A stretch of 64,000 nt of DNA from Artemia franciscana (taxonomy: Eukaryota > Arthropoda > Branchiopoda > Anostraca > Artemiidae): the NCBI RefSeq assembly GCF_032884065.1, contig NC_088867.1, positions 23,796,018 through 23,860,017 on the forward strand. Reading direction: 5' to 3'. The notes beneath the pieces are model-generated. The model was not told the DNA's origin, did no database searches, and saw only the letters and a list, made by a program, of their open reading frames with translations. This document shows, one piece after another, positions 50,651-56,884 of this stretch. Positions within the stretch are counted from its first letter, which is position 1, and each line of letters begins with the position of its first letter. The translations under genes and the position numbers were made by a program.

Positions 50651-51937
50651 TAGCTGTTGGGGTGGCGCTTCGCGCCACCCCAACACCTAGTTGGTGGGGC
50701 GCTTCGCGACCCCTCAAGCCCCCCCGCGCGCGTAAGTCGTTACGCGCCATATTAGTTACGCGCCATTGTAGTTCGGTCCCTGTGTCCCACCTGTGAATAT
50801 AGATAGATTTATATATGTGTTTCAAACTACGTAAAAATTGCGAATATACAACATTTTTGGCTTTCCCACTACTGGAAGCTTTCCGTTTCCAATTGCCAGC
50901 AATTGATCTGAAAATGTTTGACCAGAATCATCGTTTTGCAATCGGACACGCATATTTGTAGTTAATTTTAATATTTTTACGTGTGCCCATAAATTAGAAT
51001 TTTTCAGGCAAGCATTCATTTCGTCTGCAGGAGTTAAATATTATATTTATATTTATATTTTTTATATTTATTAATATTTTTTTAGTTTTCTTTTTCTCTT
51101 ATTTTTCAGTTTTTTCCTTTTTTTTAGTTTTTTCTTTTTTAGTTTTTAGTTTTTTTTTGTTTTTCACCTTTTTTTAGTTTTTTTAGTTTTTTTAGTTTTT
51201 TAGCTTTTTTAGTTTTTTTTATTAGTTTTTAGTTTTTTTTTAGTTTTTGCCTTTTTTTAATTTTTTCAGTTTTTTTTAGTTTTTAGTTTTTTACCTTTTT
51301 TTAGTTTTTTTTTTAGTTTTTTAGCTTTTTTAGTTTTTTTTCTTTTTAGTTTTTTTTTGTAGTTTTTACCTTTTTTAGTTTTTTTTCTTCTTTTGTATTA
51401 GTGTGAAATAATTCAGACGTCATATGCGGACAAACACGACGTCACTCGACAGACAGACAGACAGACATAACCCACAAACAACTTATTTTTATATATATTT
51501 ATTCATATTTTTTTAGTTTTCTTTTTCTCTTTTATTTTTCAGTTTTTTCCTTTTTTTAGTTTTTTTCTTTTTTAGTTTTTATTTTTTTTTAGTTTTTTAC
51601 CTTTTTTTAGTTTTTTACCTTTTTTTAGTTTTTTTTAGTTTTTTAGCTTTTTTAGTTTTTTTTATTAGTTTTTATTTTTTTTGTAGTTTTTGCCTTTTTT
51701 TATTTTTTTCAGTTTTTTTTTAGTTATTAGATTTTTACCTTTTTTTGTTTTTTTTTAGTTTTTTAGCTTTTTTAGTTTTTTTTCTTTTTAGTTTTTTTTG
51801 TAGTTTTTACCTTTTTTAGTTTTTTTCTTCTTTTGTATTAGTGTGAAATAATTCAGACGTCATATGCGAACAAACATGACGTCACCTGATCCACAGATCC
51901 ACAGATCCACACACAGACAACTTATTTTTATATATAT

Positions 51938-52014
<77 letters not shown>

Positions 52015-54557
52015 CTACAGCTCAAGTTGTTCATTAATTAATGTGTAAATGTATAGCCTGAATTTGTTATTATGTTATTAAGTATTATGTTTCTATCTTA
52101 CTTTGGTATATTTCATTAGGATTGTGCATCATAAAAACATCTTAGAAGAACATCAGGTTATATCTATATAGAGAGAGAGCATTAAAAAATGGTAAAATTA
52201 TAGTTTAAGTACTTTTGGCTATCATGGAAAGGGTTTGGGTAATGAAAATGAAACTTTCAGGGATGGATCTATAGACTAAAAGATGACCCATGAAAGTATT
52301 TTGAAGTACCTACCTCTATTTCTCCCCCCTCTGTACCATAAGGATTATTGCACATTACTGCTTATTTTTGGTCATATTTAATCCTATATTACTTTTAAAA
52401 TTGTAAACCTGTACTTACCTTACTACATTTAAGCTTATAACCCTGCTTATGAAAGTGTATACCAGAATAGTATTTGAATTTAACAAATTAGGCTACCTTG
52501 CTAACATTACCTTATGTATATATATTAACTTGTTTGTGATGCCACAAGAGAGGTGGTCATTTGTTTTCTTTGCTTGTGGAACATAATCACTTAAGGGTGT
52601 CCCAAGGGATCACCTTTTACATTTGAAATAAAGTATTTTTTTGTACAAGAGGACATAACTTGCAGTTACCCAGGCATTTCTCCTCAAAGTGGCAACACAC
52701 CCTTTTTCTTACCAACCAACGTTGCCAACCTCTGGAACAAATTACTGCCAGATACCATTGCTGCCCAAACCACAGACAGCTTTAAGAACCATCTTGACAA
52801 CAAATGGTCAAAAAAAGAATGGAAGTATAACTGGGAAGCACTTGAATCAGCAACATCAAACCACTAGTCAAGTGTATGTATTTAACTATGTGTAATGTAT
52901 TATCAACTCTGGAGTTTCTACAAGGAAAAATTGTTAGATTGCTCTAGGCTGTAATTTCAGGTAATTTTTAAGTAACAGCTTGGCCTATATCTTTGGAGTG
53001 CCATTTGAACTTACTTAGCCTAATTAGTTCTAGTAGCCTATTTGAAAACAGCTAAAATAAAAAAAAAAACTCAAGAAAACAATTTCAAGCCTGAATTATG
53101 TCAAGGGAAGAATTTAGAAATGGGGTGGAGGTAGGTCAGACTAATTCAAATAACTTCCTGGGCAACATGGAGCATTAAAAGGATGAAAGATACTTAGGAT
53201 TGCTCCAAAGCTACAATTTCAGTTAATTATCTCAAGCAAAGGGTAAAATTCTAGTTACTTGACTTCTTGCTATCTCAGAAAGGGTTTAGGTTAGGAAAAT
53301 AGAACTTTCAGGGATGAATCTATAGACTAAAGTATGTCCCAACAAGGTATTTTGAAGCAACTACCTCCACTCCTTCTCCCTCTAAAGGGCCCTGACCTTT
53401 GATGATCTTTAAAAACATGTGTGTTATAAAAGTGAATACTTACAAAATAGATTTTCTGCTTAATTGAAGTAAAACAAAATTGTTTTCAGCTTCATAACTT
53501 TGCTCAATTACATTTTATAAGGTTTTAAAGATATGCAAATACATTTCCTAAATTTGGAAAAAAAACATTGATATGGCTCAAAATTCTACTCAAATAATAG
53601 GAATTCCATTTTCAGAAATAAAGGCAGAGAAAAAGCAACTAGTAACAGGAAATAAGGTAAAATGTCGTTTTGTCAAAATTTCAATAGGTATAGACCTGCC
53701 ATGTAGGCAAATTTCAGGGCCCTCTAGAGGGAGAAGGAGTAAAGGTGGGTACTTTAAAATACCTTCCCGGGACATACTTTAGCCTGTAGACCTATCCCTG
53801 AAAGTTTCATTTTCCTAAACTAAACCCTTTCTGAGATAGCAAGAAGTCAATTAAATAGAATTTTACCCAAGCAAAGAATTGTATCATAGGTAAAAAGCTT
53901 TTGAACACCCCACCCCCCTAAATTTAAAAATTAACAAAATTAGAAGATAAACATATCATGGGGAAAATGCTTTGAATTTTCCCACAAAAAAGATTAAAAA
54001 TGATTAGGCTCCATAGTTAAAAGGGTCCCATGCTATTTATAATTGCCTCTCTATCCTCCAACTCGAAAATTTACAAATTAAGAGATGAATTATTTCATGA
54101 GAAAAACATTTTAAATTGCCCCACAGGCCCAGATTAAGGGAAATTGGATCATAAGCGTAATTATACACAGGGAGAGGAGTGGAGGTCGGTGCTTCAAATA
54201 ACTTCCTGGGCCATCTTTTAGTCTGTAGATCCATCCCTGAGTTTGATTTTCATAAGCTAAACCCTTTCCAAGCTGGCCAAAGTAGCTCAACTAGAATTTT
54301 TACAAAAACACATCTCACTGACCACTTTCAAGAAATCAAATGACTGGCTATTGAAATCTAAATGTATGCCTATATACCATCAAATCATAAATAGCCAACA
54401 GATAGACCTAGCATTGCTCAATTACGCGCCCTAGCCTATTTTTTAATAATTTACTAACCCAGTAGACTACATCGAATATTATTACAAAAGACTTGGCTAC
54501 AGTCAAGGATGGAAAGCACTCTTTGGTTTTTATGATTGGGTTTTGATTAGCCATCAT
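31624..54557 (-). CDS. Tetraspanin, complete gene in five exons (250 aa)
   Basis: Joining exons 54557-54459, 47440-47252, 41549-41379, 34972-34835 and 31779-31624 gives an open frame of 250 codons, normal for the family. TM1 is at about residues 18-45, the small loop at 46-63, TM2 at 64-86, TM3 at 92-116 and TM4 at 214-237. The large loop has CCG at 156-158 and six cysteines in all (156, 157, 181, 182, 188, 201), with an NRS glycosylation sequon at 131. Membrane-proximal cysteines (83-85, 235-236) suit palmitoylation. The C-tail ends in YSQL (246-249), a Yxx-hydrophobic signal like the one that sends CD63 to endosomes and lysosomes. Tetraspanins organise membrane protein complexes at the cell surface or in endosomes. 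All introns are phase 0, with GT..AG ends. The orthologue is not identified. Confidence 0.92.
32941..32991 (-). pseudogene. Decayed partial duplicate of tetraspanin exon 5
   Basis: The plus-strand text GCACCGACAAT...CCTTTGAAGCC matches exon 5 (31720-31750) at about 25 of the first 30 bases. It is followed by the equivalent of the acceptor (GATTTTTAG on the minus strand). The minus frame reads LASKGK, stop, IVGAF where exon 5 reads LASKSGWIVGAI. The stop replaces the tryptophan. It lies in intron 4, 1.2 kb upstream of the real exon in gene direction. Confidence 0.7.
32996..34834. other. Tetraspanin intron 4, remainder
   Basis: AT-rich intron sequence without recognised repeats or frames. Confidence 0.6.
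34835..34972 (-). CDS. Tetraspanin exon 4 (large extracellular loop)
   Basis: Acceptor GGTTGATAG before 34972; donor CAG|GTAATA at 34835. 46 codons, phase 0-0. Encodes VHCCGGDNYADWYK, then PKSCCVNPESC: the diagnostic CCG motif and three of the other loop cysteines. Confidence 0.92.
34973..36092. other. Tetraspanin intron 3, part without transposons
   Basis: AT-rich intron. Frames at 35306-35530 and 35502-35690 have no recognised domain. Confidence 0.55.
36093..36168. repeat. (TA)n microsatellite
   Basis: TA repeats directly before the start of a LINE A fragment. Confidence 0.95.
36183..36412 (+). mobile_element. LINE family A RT fragment, 5' of nested B5
   Basis: Reads ISLVSVASKLLSNMILFRLR, then VLREEQRGFRKSRGCVDQIF and LRLSIEKCLSCQTFLVLVL, then YEQAFDS in another frame. 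These are RT blocks 1-3 of an RTE-like LINE. It breaks at GCGTTCGATTCT, within the catalytic AFD block, where B5 is inserted. The protein resumes at 38041. Confidence 0.85.
36413..38040 (-). mobile_element. Family B repeat copy B5, near full length
   Basis: The longest B copy, inserted in LINE A. At the left lies a 235 bp foldback: GTAAGGAGCGACATTAAAAC at 36417 is inverted around 36616-36650, with inner arms AATCCCTCGCTCTTTACGC and its complement. At the right is the other end, with the small palindrome AGTTCGTTACCACGAACT at 38019-38036. Between them are the conserved B blocks (TGCCCTCCAATTTTTTTGGT, poly-A at 37731-37750). The frame at 37260-37556 is an accident of this repeat. No transposase, so it is non-autonomous. 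Confidence 0.85.
38041..38990 (+). mobile_element. LINE family A RT and C-terminal domain, 3' of nested B5
   Basis: Continues the interrupted LINE: KALAKVLSFYGIPDKYVKVI, VKQGCVLSPF, MDFVLKSAGKAMGDHGIK, then LSDNLSILDESVSKMNELLE, where YADD is lost to a small rearrangement. The C-terminal part follows in other frames: YGSEAWAL, LRIVLGTQLTDR, ERLIWLGHVVQM, GRPRLG-like. It ends at ALNRLGWRSVRSCVG near 38990, where LINE C1 begins. Confidence 0.85.
38991..39589 (+). mobile_element. LINE family C 3' end, copy C1
   Basis: Reads YAKIVANRGKYNRRALVKLY, then STFCDHSVLYASGLFPLL, KLLLYLPPWTKN and PDITLKLEILHRQ. This is the C-terminus of a second LINE family, ending in a stop at 39322-39324. The 3' UTR ends in (TTA)n at 39569-39589. 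It is fused in frame to the end of LINE A, which makes a misleading 122-codon frame. Confidence 0.8.
39590..40141 (+). mobile_element. LINE family C 3' end, copy C2
   Basis: Starts immediately after the C1 tail. Reads FSIPRVKSFRWLGITVCDSM, then GYSKIVADRGHYRRRALTRL, LLYLPRSYRNTKLIKKY (after a frameshift) and ATDITGAFEKF. It ends with GTGGTTGATAAATAAATTAT and a TAT-type tail near 40140. The same end sequence marks the end of the large LINE C at 56885. Confidence 0.8.
40142..41378. other. Tetraspanin intron 3, 5' part
   Basis: AT-rich intron with no recognised features. Confidence 0.55.
41379..41549 (-). CDS. Tetraspanin exon 3 (TM3 and start of large loop)
   Basis: Acceptor AATGTGTTTTAG before 41549; donor ACG|GTAAGT at 41379. 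57 codons, phase 0-0. Encodes YGSFIMVLLVIQLSAGISGY (TM3), then NSLKEDYYKGLNRSLYEY and a helix ending VNVLQST. Confidence 0.92.
41717..42600 (+). mobile_element. Family B repeat copy B6
   Basis: Starts GTCGTGGCAACGAACTGTAA, then AGTAAGGAGCAATGCGGC. It runs through GGTTGGAGGGCAACTAGGC (about 42187) and the GTTTACGTATAGTA block (42361). The last 200 bp (42405-42600) diverge from B2/B3 but keep the same TTCC/GGGG style. It ends close to a hAT terminal repeat at 42657. Confidence 0.7.
42657..43640 (-). mobile_element. hAT-superfamily element remnant with one terminal repeat (hAT-3)
   Basis: GTGGTGGTTCTCAAACTTAT, then ACACTGAACCCC, at 42657-42693 matches the common hAT terminal repeat (CAGTGGTTCTCAAACTTTTT type). 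On the minus strand above it lies a transposase of the vertebrate ZBED5/SCAND3-like type. CVLHREALVAKNLPEELKDV, then SVKIVNFIETRPKKSRYFKI and MGSLHDNLLLHTEVRLLFGR, are at 43486-43280. A HKSHLSSILTDFDWLLKLAY piece is at about 43240-43170. NVEDGLRLYLTKLEPNFDEL, in the hAT dimerisation region, is near 43030-42965. Several frameshifts. The opposite terminal repeat was not found. Confidence 0.8.
43860..44560 (-). mobile_element. Penelope-like element, GIY-YIG endonuclease fragment
   Basis: On the minus strand, frames give PCNCSKYYVGRTHT (the YIG part of GIY-YIG), LEKCLQQHKDVIIKALNS, SDSALSSHVFENPCHKILFE, SALIRSDVDIKQVVREAIEI and NRDLG. The order and spacing match the C-terminal GIY-YIG endonuclease of Penelope-like retroelements (usual E.H...L..GD..SALA.H....GH.I, then R...REA.EI, then N.D.G). 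A frameshift lies inside the YVG block. Upstream (44335-44530) a linker region continues. The RT part is not present here. Confidence 0.75.
44561..45939. other. Tetraspanin intron 2, middle; includes a small family B scrap
   Basis: Mostly AT-rich intron. 45370-45425 (AACTAAGGAGCAAACTCAAA, then ACAAACAGAAATTATTCGGC) is a short, diverged family B piece. Poly-T at 45206-45219. No other feature recognised. Confidence 0.5.
45940..46149 (+). CDS. Short open frame of unknown status (69 codons)
   Basis: ATG to TAA with a varied, protein-like composition (KLNFHRSFLKPTYDHNFIGR, then DALGKDEFFIPDQFETCIPE). It does not resemble the surrounding repeats. It lies antisense in intron 2 of the tetraspanin. 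There is no splice context or Kozak evidence that I can rely on. It may be an unknown transposon scrap, an exon, or chance. Confidence 0.25.
   Translation: MSTKASSTPANADTYKLNFHRSFLKPTYDHNFIGRGFFVDALGKDEFFIPDQFETCIPESPVQADSSSV
46545..46625 (+). mobile_element. Solo, decayed end of repeat family P (P3)
   Basis: AAAGTGTTGCAACACTTTTG, then AGTTGCTGCAACC and AACACTTCACGTTACC, follow the order of the hairpin cluster at the CTAA end of P1/P2 with the loops eroded. Confidence 0.6.
46626..47251. other. Tetraspanin intron 2, 5' part
   Basis: AT-rich intron; nothing recognised. Confidence 0.5.
47252..47440 (-). CDS. Tetraspanin exon 2 (TM1 end, small loop, TM2)
   Basis: Acceptor CCTTTTTTATCAAAG before 47440; donor TTTG|GTAAGC at 47252. 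63 codons (189 bp), the length typical of this exon in animal tetraspanins. Encodes FFGLLLLTLGIW, then IPYVFIGSGIAIALVGLLSC and CCAFSGN. Confidence 0.92.
47441..48205. other. Tetraspanin intron 1, 3' part
   Basis: AT-rich intron with a loose repeat of AAGCACAAGC/ATAAGCA words at 47700-47770. Nothing coding recognised. Confidence 0.5.
48206..50579 (+). mobile_element. LINE family A, longest copy (endonuclease to C-terminus)
   Basis: Starts in the endonuclease (EGDFNAQVGRNRDTWDLS at about 48216-48270, and ANLIDYVIVN at 48448). It then has the linker (DEIAKDLEDAARQYNNKI), the RT fingers (VLREDQCCFRKGRGCIDQIF), and palm block YEQAFNLVDKRAFAKVLSLY at about 49555-49620, where the usual IDY Asp is Val. 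The ADD of YADD is at about 49850, then GNEKVDQVDSVMYLGTIISK and VVKYGSEAWIYHIDEDLLDV. At least eight stops or frameshifts. It ends inside the C-terminal domain at LNRLG, directly against a (TA)n tract. The layout (endonuclease plus RT, no gag-like frame seen) is like RTE elements. Confidence 0.88.
50580..50649. repeat. (TA)n microsatellite, left of Helitron
   Basis: TA repeats between the LINE A end and the CTAG end of the Helitron fragment. With 51929-52011 it probably formed one tract before insertion. Confidence 0.95.
50650..51928 (-). mobile_element. Helitron remnant inserted in a (TA)n tract
   Basis: On the minus strand the element ends in CTAG (50653-50650) followed by T of the TA tract, as expected for a Helitron 3' end. 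One base from CTAG is a 13 bp GC-rich hairpin (50656-50668 with 50672-50684). Inside, 51019-50822 reads LKLTTNMRVRLQNDDSGQTF, then SDQLLAIGNGKLPV, which is the helicase region of Helitron Rep/Hel proteins. The rest of the protein is missing. The 5' half consists of two near-identical ~440 bp units (51050-51490 and 51490-51928), each with a TTTTTTAG-type array and a GACGTCA-containing end. Inactive and rearranged. Confidence 0.8.
51055..51830. repeat. T-rich TTTTTAG arrays, duplicated
   Basis: Runs of T4-9 separated by AG or ACC at 51055-51390 and again at 51500-51825. The two arrays belong to the tandemly duplicated Helitron units and share the same flanking sequence (ATTAGTGTGAAATAATTCAG). 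Confidence 0.85.
51929..52011. repeat. (TA)n microsatellite, right of Helitron
   Basis: TA repeats with one GA interruption near 51939. Confidence 0.95.
52680..52868 (+). mobile_element. CR1/Jockey-like LINE C-terminal scrap
   Basis: Reads PFFLPTNVANLWNKLLPDTI, then AAQTTDSFKNHLDNKWSKKE and WKYNWEAL, with a stop at 52866-52868. This matches the VWNSLP..V..A.S...FK..LD..W end of CR1/L2/Jockey LINE proteins. Confidence 0.7.
53242..53867. mobile_element. Family M short element M2 (626 bp)
   Basis: GGTAAAATTCTAGTT at 53242 and its inverse ending TTTTACC at 53867, with arms of about 130-150 bp. A perfect 9 bp target duplication, CAAGCAAAG, lies at 53233-53241 and 53868-53876. The interior closely matches M3. 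No coding. A non-autonomous element (MITE). Confidence 0.9.
54459..54557 (-). CDS. Tetraspanin exon 1 (start, N-tail, first half of TM1)
   Basis: ATG ATG at 54557-54552 after an A-rich leader. 33 codons to the donor TGG|GTTAGT at 54459, phase 0. Encodes MMANQNPIIKTKECFPSLTV, then AKSFVIIFDVVYW, which joins in register with FFGLLLLTLGIW of exon 2 as tetraspanin TM1 requires. Either ATG could be used. The 7 kb to exon 2 is intron 1. Confidence 0.85.
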
Positions 54558-54928
54558 TCTTTTTTTTTTTGGTTCTTTTTTTACTTGACCAGCAGTGTTA
54601 CACACAAAAAACGAAAGGTACCAAAACTAGCACAGAAAATTTACCGAAGACGAAAATATTTTACAATATCCCAATTTTTTCCGTGTTTCACGCCTCGCGT
54701 AACATGCGGAGGCACATTTCTATCACTTTCTTTCTTCAATCCTTTGAATTTCTTTCTCTTATACATTACTCCTGATAGTAGTTGAAGAAATTCTTCGGAG
54801 TAACATATATTTCCACCAACAAAACAAAAAGTTATTGTTTTTTGGCTATTTACGACCGTTTATAGCATCGCCCTGAAATTGGTCCCAAATGACGATTTTA
54901 GTACAAACCAGAGGCTCGAAATGGAATT
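54558..54928 (-). promoter_or_regulatory. Probable 5' UTR/promoter region of the tetraspanin
   Basis: Lies just upstream of the start codon. It has more CpG (ACGCGAGGCGTG on the minus strand near 54690) than the surrounding DNA. No TATA box or transcription start can be fixed from sequence alone. Confidence 0.35.
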
Positions 54929-55603
54929 TTAACCTTGTTTTCTTATAGAATATTGCCCAAAAGTATTTGATGGGGCAAGTTTTATATACTTTTCTTCAAA
55001 TGTTAAGGTCCTTGATGAAAAATTAATTACACCTGGTCCAAGAGCTGACGAAGGTATTACGGCTTTATTTTCAGATAACTTTGAAAACTTTTTATGTAAT
55101 CTTTCTCTGGAAAGGTGAAAGTCATGATTGAAATGATTTCTTGCTGTTTGTTGAATAAAACAAAAATCACTTGTACTCACCTTTTTTGATAGAATATTTT
55201 CCAGGAAAAGTTGATCTTTCGCTAATAAAGCTCTTTTTCTCCTTTTATCTTTAATTAGATGATTTAAAGTCTTGAAATGTAGACCTCGTTCGAACTTTAT
55301 TCCTTTAAAAGTACCTAAGTGTAGATTGAATTTTATTGAAGGTATCAAAATCCTTTTCTTCTTACATTGATGAAGAAAATCTTATTGATTTATAACATTT
55401 GCGTGTTTCTTGTGGGTGTTAATATATTTAGACACCTCCTTGGTCATATTATCCCCATATACTCGACTTAGATAACTTAGAAGACCACACTGCCTCTCCA
55501 TGACGAAAGTATAATAGTTTAAAATAGGGATGAAACCTTTTAATCGACAGTGAATAGGAAGTAGCAGAAAAGAAAGATGGTTTATTTGATTTCTAGGGAC
55601 CAA
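54929..55603 (-). mobile_element. Penelope-like element, N-terminal RT-region fragment
   Basis: On the minus strand: KYINTHKKHANVINQ, stop, FLHQCKKKRILIPSIKFNLH, then FERGLHFKTLNHLIKDKRRK, DQLFLENILSKKVSTSDFCF, LHKKFSKLSENKAV and GVINFSSRTLTFEE. This pattern (FL..C....I.P, a basic helix, then V-INLS...L...E) is the conserved N-terminal part of Penelope-like proteins just before the RT core. One stop and a frame change lie near 55380. The RT core is missing. This fragment and the one at 43860 are different parts of the protein, so they may come from separate insertions. Confidence 0.68.
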
Positions 55604-56060
55604 GGTTTAAAGCAAATTTTCAGGAAAACAATAAAAAAAGATTAAATTAAAAAAAAATAATTCAAGAATAACTCCATAAACAGAGATACAGGTGAATTTG
55701 GATTGAACTCAATTTATGATAATTTACTGAGGTCAAGCAAAGTAAATCTCACCTCACCTAAGAGCTATGACCTCTGTCCACCTGATTTGTCAAATAAATC
55801 TAATGAACCGGAACCGAAAAGGTCAAGGAGATTTGCTTCCTCTGTTGCATTGAAAAAAATAAGAGCAATAAACTATATGTAGTTTTTTTATTGGGTATAG
55901 ATTTTGCTTGTTTTATTGATGTCTTTTAGTTTTACCACTGATGATGAACACTGTATATATTGTGTTCGAAATATCCAGTTAAAATTCTATATATTTGTTC
56001 ACCGTCGATTAAAAGTTTTCATCCCTATTTTGAACTGTTATTCTTTTCCATATCTTTCTC
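55520..56060. repeat. Inverted ~55 bp repeat of the Penelope-like remnant with hammerhead-like motif
   Basis: The minus strand at 55575-55520 (CACTGTCGATTAAAAGGTTT, then CATCCCTATTTTAAACTATT) recurs on the plus strand at 56003-56058 with few changes. Penelope-like elements often carry terminal repeats in inverted orientation. Just before the plus copy, 55938-55975 has CTGATGA, a 6 bp stem GAACAC/GTGTTC, and GAAA. This is the layout of the hammerhead ribozyme core known from such terminal repeats. One extra base after CTGATGA and poor pairing next to the cleavage site suggest decay. Confidence 0.6.
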
Positions 56061-56159
56061 GTTTACCAAATTTAGAAACTGGACGAGTAGCGGGATAATG
56101 TTTAAGTTTGAGCGGTCAGGAGACATAGTGTCTTTGTGTCCGGTCTGTCTAGGTTTTTA

Positions 56160-56880
56160 GCCGACGAGTATTTTGAACTGAAAAACTTTTTCCTGATTTC
56201 GTTGCTCAGTTCTATCATGTATTCCGTACACATGGTTTTGAAGGCAGTTGCCGCTGATAATGAAACTTGGCTTTTGATAAGTATAATCTCTACACGACTG
56301 CCGCAGTAATCTTCTTTCATGTCTCAAAAGTAATGGGGGTCCCTGAGGTGTTGGGGTCAAAGGTGCTTTTGTCGTCTCCTCGTAGGTTTGTTCCGTAAAA
56401 TGGTTGATAATCGCTTTATACAGCTCACTAGCTCGTCTGAACAATATGTAAATTTGAGTATCTTGTGACTGAAACAACCGATTAAGGTCAGTAACAAACA
56501 GTAGGATTTATGCGAGGAAAGCAAAAAAAGCTTTGAATTTAGGGGACAGCAATTTTTCGAGTATAGCTGTGGCTTTGTTTGGCTTGTTTTCTTCTTTAAA
56601 GCTTTCAGTCCGAAAGAAAAGTATCAAACAATCCCATTCAGCCTTTTTGAGGCTTCGGCCAACGTAATTGTAGAAGTCTTGACAGAATGCTTCTATGTCT
56701 TTAGGTAGCTTATGACTTACTGCACTGGCAAACAAATGGATGAAGTGACATGGTACACCCTAGAAAAATAGGTTTAGTAGATTCCGTGAAAGCTTTGTTT
56801 CCATACCACCTCGTCTCCCCATAATCACAGATGCATTATCTGATGCAAAATCAATCAGATTCTACTTAGGTACTCCAAGA
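56160..56880 (-). mobile_element. hAT-superfamily transposase remnant (hAT-4)
   Basis: The minus strand reads IDFASDNASVIMGRRGGMET, then KLSRNLLNLFF, stop, GVPCHFIHLFASAVSHKLPK, IEAFCQDFYNYVGRSLKKAE and ATAILEKLLSPKFKAFF. After a frameshift come DLNRLFQSQDTQIYILFRRA and SELYKAIINHF. The ASDNASVIMG block carries an Asp of the hAT catalytic core and is followed by the C-H-x-H region. The dimerisation domain is not seen. At least one stop and one frameshift. Confidence 0.78.
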
Positions 56881-56884
56881 AGAA

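Larger units (their letters stand above)
52191..54303. mobile_element. Possible outer family M element (M4) carrying M2 inside
   Basis: GGTAAAATTATAGTTTAAGT at 52191 and the inverse GAGCTCAACTAGAATTTTTAC-like end (up to 54303) are diverged copies of the M terminal repeat. Both continue for about 130 bp (AAACTTTCAGGGATGGATCT and its complement). No clean target duplication is seen, so this could be one old 2.1 kb element or two unrelated solo ends. The interior holds a LINE fragment and the intact small element M2. Confidence 0.5.
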
